In this document: positions 11,200-22,397 of the stretch, one piece after another
Layout: each line of letters starts with the position of its first letter
Position numbering within the stretch: position 1 is the stretch's first letter
From: Fomes fomentarius
Taxonomy: Eukaryota; Basidiomycota; Agaricomycetes; Polyporales; Polyporaceae
Assembly: GCA_022606135.1 (NCBI GenBank)
Contig: JABYQN010000005.1
Span: 1,612,001-1,676,000 of the forward strand
Direction: 5' to 3'
DNA: 64,000 bases
The notes under the pieces: generated by a model
What the model was told of the DNA's origin: nothing
Seen by the model: only the letters and a program-made list of their open reading frames with translations
Database searches by the model: none
Translations under genes and position numbers: made by a program

Positions 11200-11541
11200 C
11201 AGTCGAAGGAGGCGTACGGGAAGATGCTCACGAACGCTGCGATGCGAAGTCTGGAGAAGAGGAGTTTGTTTGCGTTGTGGGCCGCGACGAGCCCCGATGT
11301 AGACCATATTCCGAAGGAACAATGGAATGGCCGATATTTAACCGAGACGAGGAAGTTGTCGGAGGAGTGCAGGCAGGGGTTGGATTCGAAGGTGTGGCAG
11401 CCTAGCGCCACACTTGTGAGGAAGAAGTTGGGACCGAACGGGTTACTATCCTGGGATGCACTACGCACACTTGTCGTTGTGAATGTGTGCATTATCATGG
11501 ACTCGCACAGCAAGGACTACGATAGCGGACAGATTCTATAA
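11200..11541 (+). pseudogene. C-terminal fragment of a short-chain dehydrogenase/reductase
   Basis: After a possible acceptor at 11199 the frame reads AYGKMLTNAAMRSLEKRSL, then FALWAATSPDV, then WNGRYLTETRKLSEE and a VWQPSATLV helix. This order (AATSPEV, then a GxYLTP-like step, then a LW/SE helix) is what closes SDR enzymes of the retinol-dehydrogenase-like type in basidiomycetes. The Rossmann GxxxGxG and YxxxK parts are not found upstream on the plus strand, so only the last third exists here. It is most likely a relic. The assignment rests on motif memory, not on an alignment. Confidence 0.45.
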
Positions 11542-11806
11542 ACGGTACAGGGTGGAACCGGGAGTAAAGAGGGGGAAGAACGACGCAGTCAATAGCAATA
11601 TGAACGAATGGAAGTTCCACAGAGGTAAAATGAGTGACTCGCTGCCAGCAGCTGCTGGGGTCAGGGCAATAGATACGGACAATAGAAAGCTTGAACAGGG
11701 ATTGACTATGGAGATGTGCTCAGTAAGAGGATGAGAGGAACATGACGTAGGCGGAACAAGTTGCGTTCGGTCGAGCAGGGTTGGTGCCGTCTTTTCCACA
11801 ACCTGT

Positions 11807-12700
11807 TCAGTAATGAGTGCCAGCAGGCCCGAGTTCGGCCTCATAAGAAGGCGGACGTGCCCCTCCTTCTGTGTTGAGTTTGCCTAAGGGCCCACCCGCC
11901 AACCGAACCCCACCATCTCGCGATCTCCTCATCTCCATCGTGCTCATCTCCGAATGGCTTTCGACGGATAGTTTCGCGTGGGTGACGTGCAACGAGCTGA
12001 GGCTGAGGTCCACCTTGGGGTCTTCATTGTAATGGTGTGCATGAGAGCATACACTCGACGCGGATGGAGGATCCAACCCCGAAGAATAAGGTTGTCCTGT
12101 GGCCGACGAGGACAGTAGGTGGTCGGGTTGAGAATGCTCTGACAGATCGGGGTAGGACCTGCGGGTGCGGTAAGAAGGGGGAAGTGTGCAAGTGGATGAA
12201 GTGAGCAGGGACTGGGTATCATCGATGTCTGCGGATCCGGTGTGAGAGGTGTTTTCCGTATCAACGGCTGCAACTGGTGGGCTCGGAGGAGACTGTGGAA
12301 AGCCGCTGGGCATGGATTGGAGGGAGTGCTGCTCCTGGGATATTGCGGAGATACTTGTAGGCGAAGGTACTGGAGCGGAAGATCTCGATTCGACTATTGC
12401 CTCTTCATCACATATGCCATGATATCCGTGACCGGTGAGCTTCACGCGAGACACATGGTGTCGTGCTTGAAGCGGTCGTAGGAAGGAGGAGGCCACGCCT
12501 GGGGATTTTTCTCTAATAAGCCACAGCGCACTCTGCCTCAGAAGGACACTCACATTTCTGATACAAGAAAAGCACAGCGGCCAACAAAGGGCAGAAAGCT
12601 GTCCAAAGAACTTCAGGTAAGGAGTTGCATTGAAGTTCATTAATGATACCTTACCTAGAGCAGCGACTAGCACTATCAGCTCATAATCCTGCGGCTGCAT
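11807..12700 (-). CDS. Single-pass membrane protein with Ser/Pro-rich tail
   Basis: Exons 12700-12655, 12610-12554 and 12498-11807 give 264 residues from ATG 12700. The first two junctions join a hydrophobic stretch (about residues 6-34, with LIVLVAALVLW and then LLAAVLFLYQ) into one transmembrane helix. The following tail is rich in Ser, Pro and Thr and closes with a PPSYE motif near the C-terminus, a possible WW-domain ligand. The frame is open upstream of the ATG to about 12808, and a phase-compatible exon can be drawn at about 12894-13000, but it has no ATG, so the true N-terminus is unresolved. I do not recognise the family. Confidence 0.55.
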   Translation of the reverse strand: MQPQDYELIVLVAALGKVSLMNFNATPYLKFFGQLSALCWPLCFSCIRNVSVLLRQSALWLIREKSPGVASSFLRPLQARHHVSRVKLTGHGYHGICDEEAIVESRSSAPVPSPTSISAISQEQHSLQSMPSGFPQSPPSPPVAAVDTENTSHTGSADIDDTQSLLTSSTCTLPPSYRTRRSYPDLSEHSQPDHLLSSSATGQPYSSGLDPPSASSVCSHAHHYNEDPKVDLSLSSLHVTHAKLSVESHSEMSTMEMRRSRDGGVRLAGGPLGKLNTEGGARPPSYEAELGPAGTHY

Positions 12701-12819
12701 GCTGGCACGCGATTGAGCCAGCCGATGAGCTCGATAGTAAGCTGCGCAAGCGGTGTTGTGAAGAACCGACCATGCATCCTGGCTCTTTTGTACTTCGACA
12801 GGTACTAGTATCAGCTTCT

Positions 12820-13388
12820 ATCAATCGCGGTTGATGCCACCCGGGCGCCACAAACAAGATCCAGGAGATAGGGATACCATCCATAGCCAATACTTACTGT
12901 ATTTCCCCGAACTTGAGTCGTACTCTGAGTCGCCTACTAGTGTGATACATGACAAGCCGAGCCTCAGTCTGCAGTGGCGTCCGAAAGCGAGCTGAGGTGT
13001 CCCTATAGTATGGCCTTAGAAACCGGTATTCGGAGCTGGTGCGCCGCTCCCTTCACCGATAATCGGGTCAAGATGGAGACTGTCAGATATGAGCAGCTTG
13101 GAGCTTGGATGAACACGGACTTTCAAAAAAGGTAACCATCCTACTAAGCCAAATGCCTATTACCTAACACGACCAAGCACTGCCACACCTCAACGCCGCC
13201 CGGCGCTGTAGCACTGGCTCGAGATTCACGTCGACCGCTTCAGAATCCGACTGGCCGTAGCAAGTCCGTGGTGTGAGTCACTGCCTTGGTGACCTCCTTT
13301 CGTGTCTCTTCCATACATTCTTACAACGCTACGCTGTCTGCTGGACCCTCTCTCTCTCCGTGCGCACGTCAAGTTCGCGGTGATCGCC
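12820..13388. other. Upstream region shared by the membrane protein gene and Snu23 gene
   Basis: Divergent promoter region of the genes at 11807-12700 and 13389-14222. May include additional 5' exons of the minus-strand gene (about 12894-13150). No other gene seen. Confidence 0.4.
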
Positions 13389-14222
13389 ATGTCCAGCAAA
13401 CAAGGCGCATATGGCGCGCGCGCGCAAGACACGGACTTCCGGAAGAAATGGGACAAGGAGGAGTATGCGGAGAAAGCGCGCCAGCGCGACCAGGAGGAGA
13501 AGGAGCGTATGCAGGAGAATGAGGAGCTTTTGAAGCAAGGTGTGTGTGTATCTCCGTGTCTCCTTCCTCTCTCCGATCCACGCGCCCTCCCCTCATACCG
13601 CTGCGTGTCTCCTTTGCCTAGGCAAGAAACCGCGGAAAACACGCAAGGATGACTTGCCCAAACCTACGGAGCTGATGAAGCGGCGTGAGGGCTCCCTTGA
13701 CCTCGACAAGAACCTTGGGAAGACCATGGTTGTGCAGAATGCGGGCAACCGCGGCCCTGGCGTGCCTGGGTTTTACTGCGAGGCATGTAACCGGACGTAC
13801 AAGGACAGTGCGGGATACCTCGACCACATCAACGGCCGCGCACGTACGTTCATCTACTCCCAAATGTATCTGTTGACTTATGTGACGAGAAACACCTTGC
13901 AGATCTCCGCGCACTGGGCCAAACAACACGGATAGAGCGTTCGACTGTAGAGCAGGTGCGCGCACGAATAGCGTACCTCCGCGAAAAGACAAAGGAGGCG
14001 TCTAGTGCGAAGGAGTTTGACTTCGAAAAACGTCTTGCAGAAGTGCGCGAACACGAAGCTGCACTTCGAGCAGATAAGAAAGCCGCGAAGAAGGCGTTGC
14101 GCGAGCGTGCACGCGTGGAGCTTGCGAAAGACGCGGCCGGGGCCACACCTGCGACGCAAAAGGATGGCAACGAGATGATGGCGATGATGGGCTTCGCTGG
14201 CTTTGGGACGACAAAGAAATAA
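13389..14222 (+). CDS. snu23: Snu23/ZMAT2-like U4/U6.U5 tri-snRNP zinc-finger protein
   Basis: Exons 13389-13539, 13622-13843 and 13903-14222, all GT/AG and in phase, give 230 residues. The central U1-type C2H2 zinc finger reads YCEACNRTYKDSAGYLDH followed by the downstream His, and then HLRALGQTTRIERSTVEQV, a block strongly conserved from yeast Snu23 to human ZMAT2. The N-terminus (MSSKQGAYGARAQDTDFRKK) and the basic, Ala/Lys-rich C-terminal helix also fit. The protein is a component of the U4/U6.U5 tri-snRNP and acts in the nucleus in spliceosome activation. The gene converges on the isoleucyl-tRNA synthetase gene, with 152 bp between the stop codons. Confidence 0.92.
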
Positions 14223-14374
14223 TGGTCTGGTTCGTCTGCGCATACACAATACGTTGACACGTTCGAGGACTCTGGTACACTTGTATTTGTATTCTAGATG
14301 CACACTACTGTATAACACTTCTGTTTCTTGTCTGTAGCCCGTCATCGTCAAGATCCATCCCTACTACACAAACT

Positions 14375-17300
14375 CTACCGCCAGGCCAGAGACAACGTGA
14401 ACTTCACGTCCGCGATCTCCTGCTCCTCCTCGATGAGGATCTTCCTACCCTCGCCGCGCTCGCTGACGTCTCTAGGAACACTCCTGACAGTCTTCTCGAT
14501 AACCTCGACGTACGCGTCAACCGCAGCACGCAAGTCATCCCCAGAGCCTGCCTCGAAAGAGTGGTACACGTCGACATCATCCGTCGCCTGCAGGCCAGCA
14601 CGCTTCCGCAGCTTCTGCACGCGGTTGATGAACTCACGCGCGAGATACTCAATCTGCAGCTCAGGGTGCACAGTGATGTCAAGCCGGACGACAACATCAT
14701 TGTCCGTGTTCGTCGCGTGCTGCTGGCCCGCGCCGCCGGCCGTCTGCTCGGGCAGCTCGATGTACCGCTGGACGGTGAGGTCGCCCGCGACAAGCGCAAT
14801 GCCGTCGACAGTGAGCTTGCCCGTCTGGATATACTGCCGCACCTCATCGCTAGGCACGGACGGGAGTGCGTTCTTGACCCGGGCGAGGTCTTTGCGAAGC
14901 TTGCGTCCTAGGACGGCCCAGTCCGCAACGGCGCGGTACTTGACGCCTGCGGCGGCCTCGTCGGAGGTGAAGACGATGTCGCGCACGTTCAACTCGGATT
15001 GGACGTATCGCTGGAGCTCCCTGACATCTTCGAGGTATTGTGGGTCGGCATGGAAGACGAGGAGTTCCTGGAGAGGCGTCTAGATGACTATTGTTAGTCG
15101 GGATACTGGATGATCGTTGGCGAGTATAACGTACCTTCAGAGAGATGCCGTGTTTCTCGCGGACGTTACGGGTGAGCTCAATTACGGTCTGCATCCCCTG
15201 TACCTTGCGCTCGATGACCTCGTCAAAGTACTCCTCCTTAACCTCTGGGAAGGAAAGGAAGTGGACGGAACGGACGTCGGCACCAGTAGTCTCGGGGATA
15301 AACGGCCTGAGTCCTTGGTAGATGCTCTCGGTGAGGAAGGGAGTGTATGATGACTATGGAACCGTCAGTAGGTATCTCTGCAGATGCTCTCCACCACTTA
15401 CCATCGTCTGGCACAGAGTGAGTAGCGTCTCAAAAAGGGTGTTGAGCGCGGCCACAGTATCCTCCACGCCATCCTCGCCCTTAAGACGTCTCCGGTTGAA
15501 GCGAATGTACCAGTTCGTCAGCTCGTCGATAAGATCGAGCAGACGCGGGATGACGGTGTAGAGGCGGTACGCCGCCATCTCCTCGCGCACAAGGCGGATG
15601 AGTGACTGACATCGGGCGAGGATCCAACGGTCCATGACGTTCTGCGAGACAGGTGCGTGCGCGTGGTACACAAAATCGCGCCCGGTGGTCTTCTGGAGGA
15701 GCGCTGCCTGTCCGAGGAAAAAGCGGAAGGCGTTGAGCCAGGGGAGGAGGACGCGGGACACGACCTCGCGGACACCTGCTTCGCGGAAACGGAGATTGTC
15801 GCCGCGGACGATGGGTGAGTTCACGAGGAACATTCTACATGCATGTCGGTCAGACATTGAAACCCATCAAGACGTGGAACTTTGTGCATTACCTCGTAGC
15901 GTCAGCGCCGTACAGGTCGATGATGTTATTAGGGTCTGGGTAGTTCTTGAGGCTTTTACTCATCTTCTTGCCGTCCCTGCAGCATATATAAGTACAATTC
16001 ATATCACATTCATCGAGTGCACTCACTCTGCCAAGACGAGACCAGTAACGATGAGGTTCTTCCAAGGAGCCTTGCCAAATAGGTGCGTCCCAAGGACAAG
16101 TAGAGTATAGAACCAACCGCGGGTCTGGTCGATACCCTCCGAAACAAAGTCGGCTGGGAACGAGCTCTCGAAGAGTTCCTTATTCTCGAATGGATAGTGT
16201 TGCTGTGCATAAGGCATGCTGTCCAGTCATACGCAATGTGAGGCCTTGGCTGTTAGGCCACGACGGACGTACATACCTGCCAGACTCGAACCAGCAATCG
16301 AAGACCTCCTCTACGCGCTTGAGCTTGCCTTTGCCCTTCTGCGACGGGATGGTGATGTGATCAATCGTTTCGCGGTGAAGGTCGGTGATGCCCTTCACTC
16401 CAGACAACTTCTCTAGCTCCTCAATAGAGCCAATAGCCACGATCTGCCCTCCGTCAGCATGACGTTGGAGACCCTTTGAAAGTGAGCAAAACATACCTCC
16501 TCAAAGTCGTCGCTGACCCACAGTGGAATAGGCGTCCCCCAGTAACGATTCCGTGAGATGTTCCAATCCCGGGCGTTCGCGATCCAGTTGCCGAACCGAC
16601 CTTCCCCGACATTCTGTGGGACCCAGCGTGTCTCCTTGTTGTTCGCAACCAGTTGGTCCACGATAGGCGTGACGCGCACGAACCACGCCGGGATAGCACG
16701 GTAGATCAAGGGAGTTCCTGACCTGTCAATGCGAATAAGCGGGGAGAGGTTAACACCGGATGTACGTCTACGTACCGCCAGCAGAAGGGATAACTGTGGT
16801 TGATCGTCGACTGAACAATGAGTCGTCCCTTGTTCTTGAGCACCTTCTGAATCTCCTTGTCCGCAGTCTATTCATCGCCACTGAGTACCGCCCAATGCGA
16901 ATCGACAGCATATCGCTTCATACCTTGACATATTGACCAGCGAAATCCGTGATTTCTGGATTGAACCGGCCAGCGTCGTCGATGGGACATGGGGGCATGT
17001 CTTCCGGTAGCAAAATGCCGTTCGCGACAGCGACACGGTGATCGTCTTCACCAAAAGCAGGCGCTTGATGTACGATACCTGTACCATCTTCGGCCGTGAC
17101 GTAGGTATCTGTGACGACCCTGAAAGCCTTATCCTCGAACTGCTCAGACGGCATGAGCACACTTCATGGCACAGAGAAGCATCTGCATCACGTACACGCT
17201 CTGTGAAGTATTCAAACAAAGGAATGTAACGCCACCCCTTCATGTCGGACCCCTTGAAGGTCGCAAGCTTCTTGAATTTCGCCTTCTTAGGGTCCTTGTA

Positions 17301-18214
17301 CAGAGTGCGAAGAAGTCCTTCGTGAAGAATGAAGTTTTGATCACGTTCCTCGTCGTGGATCTTGACGTAGGTAAAGGTGGGGTGAACACAGAGGGCGAGA
17401 TTAGAAGGAAGGGTCCATGGAGTCGTCGTCCATGCCAGAAGGGAAGTTGTGCGGTCGTCTACGAGAGGGAACGCTACGGTGACAGCAGGGTCGTTGACGT
17501 CCTTGTATGCCAGCCCGGCCTCGAAGTTTGACAGCGGGGTAGTGCAACCAGTCGAATAAGGCATGACCCTAAGCCCACGGTACACTTGGCCCTTATCGTG
17601 CAGCGTCTTGAATGCCCACCAGACACTCTCCATGAAGGTCGGGTTCAGGGTCTTGTAGTCGTTGTCGAAATCGATCCAACGACCCATTCGCTCAACCGTG
17701 CTACGCCATTCCGACGCGTAACGCATGACAATGGAGCGGCATTCGGCATTGTACCGGTCGATACCCATCCTCATCACGTCGTCGCGACCAGTGATTCCAA
17801 GCTTCTTGTCGATCTCGTGCTCGACAGGCAACCCATGGGTATCCCAGCCGAAGCGACGAATGACATGGTGGCCAGTAACATGGGCATGTCGTGTGACAAT
17901 GTCCTGTTCCACGCATGAGTCATGTTGAGCCATCCGGTACGCGTACGAGACGCACCTTGATAGTCCCGGCGAGTAGATGTCCGTAATGGGGGAGACCAGT
18001 GGCGAACGGGGGGCCGTCAAAGAAGGTGTACTTAGGCTTGTCTTCTGAGAGCTTCAAGCTCGTCTTGAATGCATCGATCTCCCTCCAATACTGAATCACC
18101 TTCTCCTCCTCCTTTGCAAAGTTAAATGGTGCAGAGACTGAATATAGCCGAGGTCAACTCCTGAGGCGACACGATGAGGAGCCAATACTCACTGTTGTGT
18201 GGGGGGAAAGACAT
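14375..18214 (-). CDS. ils1: Isoleucyl-tRNA synthetase, cytosolic
   Basis: Class I aminoacyl-tRNA synthetase spread over about ten exons, beginning with ATG at 18214 (exon 18214-18193, MSFPPHN) and ending with a TAG at 14375. Motifs in order: [20 protein letters not shown] (HIGH signature as HYGH), [11 protein letters not shown], the editing-domain block [59 protein letters not shown], and [13 protein letters not shown] (KMSKS) near 15930. The C-terminal anticodon-binding and eukaryote-specific extension (MDRWIL through [13 protein letters not shown]) is present. No mitochondrial presequence, so this is the cytosolic enzyme that charges tRNA-Ile. All exons appear intact. Confidence 0.95.
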
Positions 18215-19111
18215 CCTAGCCGGCAATTTTGGGAGGCTTGTGGCCTCCGGGATGGAGAATAGGGAGCGGGAGGAGTCAGAGAGAGAGATGCAAAGTGTAT
18301 ACAGACGAGTCAAGTTCACTGACTTTGTTGCCAGATAAGCGCTCCCACAGCGATCGGATCATCTTAGATCTGCTAGATCTAACTCATGCGCTCGGTCCGG
18401 TCTACTGACGTGAAGCCAAACCACAGGCAAACCACTGGTCAGGCATTGCGAATCCTGCTACCACGGGAACGAACAAGTACTAGGTAATTACATGCCGATA
18501 TGCACATGAATTTGTGTATCGTAGTGAGTAGGTGCGAAATGCTTCATACGTGCGCAGTCAAATTCGGAGACAACACCTCGTTCGTGGCATAACTAGGCGT
18601 TTGACCATGCTGACTTCGTCAGCCATTCGCAATGGGTCGATATTGGATGACAATATCCCGATTGACGGGAGCAAAGAAAGTGCGTTTTCGTAAAGAGAAA
18701 AGGCGTGGTCCTTCATGTCACAGCATGGATATGATGATAGAGCCGAGACGATCACTGAAGTGGAGCGTAAGATGCATGGGAAGCAATTTTATGACTGCGT
18801 ACTGGGTTCCTTCCTAGACGAGTCCAGGACGAAGCCATAGTCCGACGTCGTCTGCGAACCAGCCAGTCGTTTAGGCTGAGACTTTGCGGTGAGGAATAGC
18901 GGAAGTGTCAGAACGCCATTGCCTCCGATGTCCATGATGATCTTTACGGCGGATCGCAAATCCCTTGACGTGAAGTGCGCGCAGTCACGGTGCATAAACA
19001 GTAGTGTACATACACGCATAGCCCTGTAGATCTGTCTCGTCACGAAGCTCACGTCAGGCGACACGATGAGATATACGATGGGATAAAAAGCATGCAATAT
19101 AAGTACATCGT
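18215..19111. other. Intergenic between IleRS and ribosomal protein L12 genes
   Basis: About 0.9 kb without a recognisable gene. It serves as promoter of the synthetase gene and 3' flank of the L12 gene. A 102-codon minus-strand frame at 18789-19097 is not supported by any motif. Confidence 0.4.
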
Positions 19112-19797
19112 CTACTCATCTGGCACCTCGATCTCTCCGTTGTTGATCTGGTCAATGATATCGTGAGGGGGCTGGCCATCGATTGTGCACCCAACACTTT
19201 GCGCAGTGCCAAGAATCTCCTTCGCGCCGTTTGCAAGGGTCTTCGCCAGGGATTTTGACCGCATCGTACGTGCAATATCAAGGATCTCGTCGAAAGTGAT
19301 GTTACCGGTATGTTTGATGTTCTTCTCCTTCTTACGGTCGCGTGGAGGCTCTAGAGCGCAAGGACCGCATGAGCCTAGGTTCATATGACCTAGAGGACGG
19401 ACGCACCCTTGAGAGCCTTGATAACAAGGGAAGAAGCCGAGGGAACGACGTCGACCTTGGCTTGTCGGTTTTGTATAGTGAGCTGGACGGTTACCCGAAG
19501 ACCCTTCCATGCAGAGGTAGCCTTGGCGATATCTTCACCGACCTTCTTCGGCGACTACATGGCGAAATGGTTTGACACCCTCCAGACCATCACTATCGTA
19601 TGCAAAAAGAGATACGTACGAGACCAAGAGGACCGATTTTAGGGGCAAGTGCAGACGATGCACCAACTTCACCTCCCGTTGCCCGCAGGTAGATGATCTT
19701 AATTTCGTTGGGGTCCTGAGAATGCACCAGTTGTCAAGGTCATGAGCGGATTGCAATATGAGTACAGAGCGATATGACGCACAATCTTGGGAGCCAT
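19112..19797 (-). CDS. rpl12: 60S ribosomal protein L12 (uL11 family)
   Basis: Starts with a 15-nt exon (ATG 19797, MAPKI), followed by [20 protein letters not shown] and [11 protein letters not shown], then [13 protein letters not shown] and [17 protein letters not shown], and a final exon (19351-19112) with [18 protein letters not shown] and [18 protein letters not shown], ending in IEVPDE. These blocks are diagnostic for eukaryotic uL11 of the large-subunit stalk base. Three short introns interrupt it. Length of about 165 residues is normal. Intact. Confidence 0.95.
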
Positions 19798-20134
19798 GGC
19801 GAGTGTTGGAAGGGAGGGAAGAAACGACGGCGAGACAACGGTACGACCGGGTAGATTAGTCTAGTCTCGTACTGGAGCGTATACGTACATTAAGGTTTGG
19901 GTGCGGCTGAGGTGCTATACAGATGCTCCGGCAAACGCCGACGTCAAACGCTGGCACGGAGACTGGGACATAGCGCAGAGCGAATGATCTACGCGAGGGT
20001 TCCTAGATTTAGTAACTTTGTCGGACACAGGGTGAGTCTCTTCCCCACACTCCTGAATCCCCGTCTGTGTCCATCATCGGGATCAGCGAGCTCAAGCCCT
20101 GGTAATTGGCGGACTTGGCTGCCGCAATGGGTGG
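19798..20134. other. Divergent promoter of rpl12 and the Pho80-like cyclin gene
   Basis: Short intergenic region between a minus- and a plus-strand start. A non-coding or extra 5' exon of the cyclin may lie near 19990-20035, where a GTGAGT donor follows an open frame. Confidence 0.4.
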
Positions 20135-21283
20135 ATGGAATCTCAAGAGAGGGTCGAACTACCGGCTGCCTTCGAGTATGTCGATGTAGATATTCTCGTT
20201 CAGCTCATAGGTGCGCCTCCTCTTCATCACTCACCAGCGTCGTCTCCTAACCTCCTGCTCGCCAGCCGATATGATGGAACGTTTGATGGCTCACAACGAC
20301 CAAATACCACTCTCTCCGTGCGTCAAACCTTGCAAGCACTGCAGGGAGACGTTCAGATAACACATTCCGAACGCACAGAGAAAGTCTCACACGCTTCCAC
20401 TCCCGTACTGCTCCTGGGATATCCGTCCTAGACTACCTGCGACGTATAGTCAGGTTCACCAGAGCCGAGGTACGCTCTTCTCCGTCACTCTCGGTGTATG
20501 CGTGTGCACACAACTCACAGGTCGGATAGCGAATATGCCTGCTGATCACCTTGCATTACATCGATCAAATTTCCGTCCGGATGCCTGTCTTCGTCCTGTC
20601 CTCCCTCACATGTCACCGCTTCGTGATCGCCGCCATCGCAGTGTCCAGCAAATGCCTCTGTGACGCCTTTTGTAGCAACAGCGTCTACGCTAAGGTCGGC
20701 GGCATCCCCGTCGCGGAACTCAATGTCCTAGAGCGAGAGTTCCTACGCATAATCGACTGGAAACTTACGGTCAGCATCCTCTCCTTCCCCCTCCTTTCCC
20801 CTACTCCCCTACTCTCTTCCACACATGCCGGCATGCACGCATAGTGATTGAACTGATGCGTTTTTGCCTCGCTTCGCTTCCCGTGTCATTTTGCGCGTCT
20901 CTTCGATGCAGTGCACCGCCGAAGTTCTGCAGGAATACTACGTCAACCTCGTCCGCACGTACAGCAAGGGTGGCTACGTCATCTCGGATGCCCCATCTTC
21001 CTCCAGCAGCCTGTCATCCGACAGCGACATGGACTACGATGTCTCGCCCACAGCGTCCCCTATCCCCACGCCACAACCGCCTTCACAACCTCTCCAGGGT
21101 GAAGGAAACAGCATGACCACCGGTACGCGGCGCGAAGGCTCTACCGTTCTCATCGACACGGCCACCCTCGCGCCAGAAGCACGACCGCCTCCCACGCTGG
21201 AACAGAACATGGCCTTCGCGGCCCTCCGACAAGCACAGCAGGAGCAGGAGCGTGCATCTGAGACGGAGATGGACACGTCGTAA
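20135..21283 (+). CDS. Pho80-like (PCL-type) cyclin
   Basis: Exons 20135-20210, 20266-20317, 20379-20469, 20530-20769 and 20912-21283 join in phase to 276 residues. The cyclin box reads FHSRTAPGISVLDYLRRIVR, then LLITLHYIDQISV, then LTCHRFVIAAIAVSSKCLCD, AKVGGIPVAELNVLE and FLRIIDWKLTC, the order typical of Pho80/Pcl cyclins that pair with the Pho85 kinase in phosphate and nutrient control. The tail after YYVNLVRTYSKGGYV is Ser/Pro-rich. The fourth intron uses a weak GTCAGC donor, so that junction is the least certain. The start at 20135 is the first ATG that keeps the frame. Confidence 0.85.
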
Positions 21284-22397
21284 TTGACCCCTATCTGCCC
21301 GGGCTACTCACTGGCCCATAGGTGGGGCGCAATTCCCAAGTGCCGGAAGTGCCAGCAGATGCACCTGTAGACGGTAGCTATATTAAATGAGAGCCAATAC
21401 TTTGTGTGTGTGAAATAGCAGTACTGTTACACGATTACCGATACCGATAGCTGATAGCTAACAACAACGCGACGCCCACGAGAGGATGATGTCAATGATC
21501 ACAATTCACACAGGGGCCCCCGAGGGAGTGTGGCACAAGTAAGTAAATAACGACGGGCTGCAAAGGAGTGTCCGACTATCCTACGATCCTACTGACGACT
21601 ACGACGAACTACGTATGTGCTTAACGAGCGAATGGAGGGGAGGGAGGGAGAAGAGAGCGGGTAGGTTTCGAGGTTCGCAAACTATACCCAATATGTACTA
21701 CCGGAGACAGACCCCGTATCTGCGAGCAGGAGCAAGCGAAACGAGCGGATGCAGGTGTGTAAGGGTGTGTGCAGGTGCAAAGAGTGTAGCAGTAATATAG
21801 TGTGTACGCGCCCCGAGCCAGCCCAGACGACGCTACGCGACTGCTCGTATGCATAGAACTACGTCCAACCAATGTATTCTCGACGACAGAGGATATCGTA
21901 CAGGCAATTGGTGGTTTGAGATACGCTACGGTAGGGCGGGTAGGTCGTCTAAGCGGAGGTGGGGTGAAGGCCAACAGTCCGTGCTCATGCTCTCGCATCG
22001 TGCAACTAGGCAGGCGCACGTGCGAGAGACGCAGCGATAGGGAAGGGGGGTTCAATTACGGCAATGACGAAGAACAGTACACATGTGAGGGCATTGTGGA
22101 TGATGAGTATTGGGGGCAGTGGGGATTGCAAGAGACGAGAAGCGAACACTGAGAGAACAAGTGAACTGATCTGGAAAGAGTGTGCATTCGACGGACAAAG
22201 AGGGACGATCTCGTTTTTTCGATCCGCGAGTGAGGCTCGCGTCGATGTGGTATCATATCAATACAGCCCGCGACACCGACACAACGAGCAGTGCCGCTCA
22301 CCCGGGCATATCAACCAGCGTATGCGAATGAGCTGAGACGAAAGGAACGAAACCGACCGCGATCTTCACCTGACGGCCAGGAGCGAAAGCAGCGCGC
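21284..22397. other. Convergent 3' flanks of cyclin and kinase genes
   Basis: About 1.1 kb between two stop codons. Presumably 3' untranslated sequence of both genes; open frames on both strands lack recognisable motifs. Confidence 0.4.

Noticed and set aside
10926..11513. 195-codon minus-strand open frame
   Set aside because: Overlaps the SDR-like fragment on the opposite strand and shows no motif of its own.
14328..15083. 251-codon plus-strand open frame
   Set aside because: Exact antisense shadow of the last exon of isoleucyl-tRNA synthetase.
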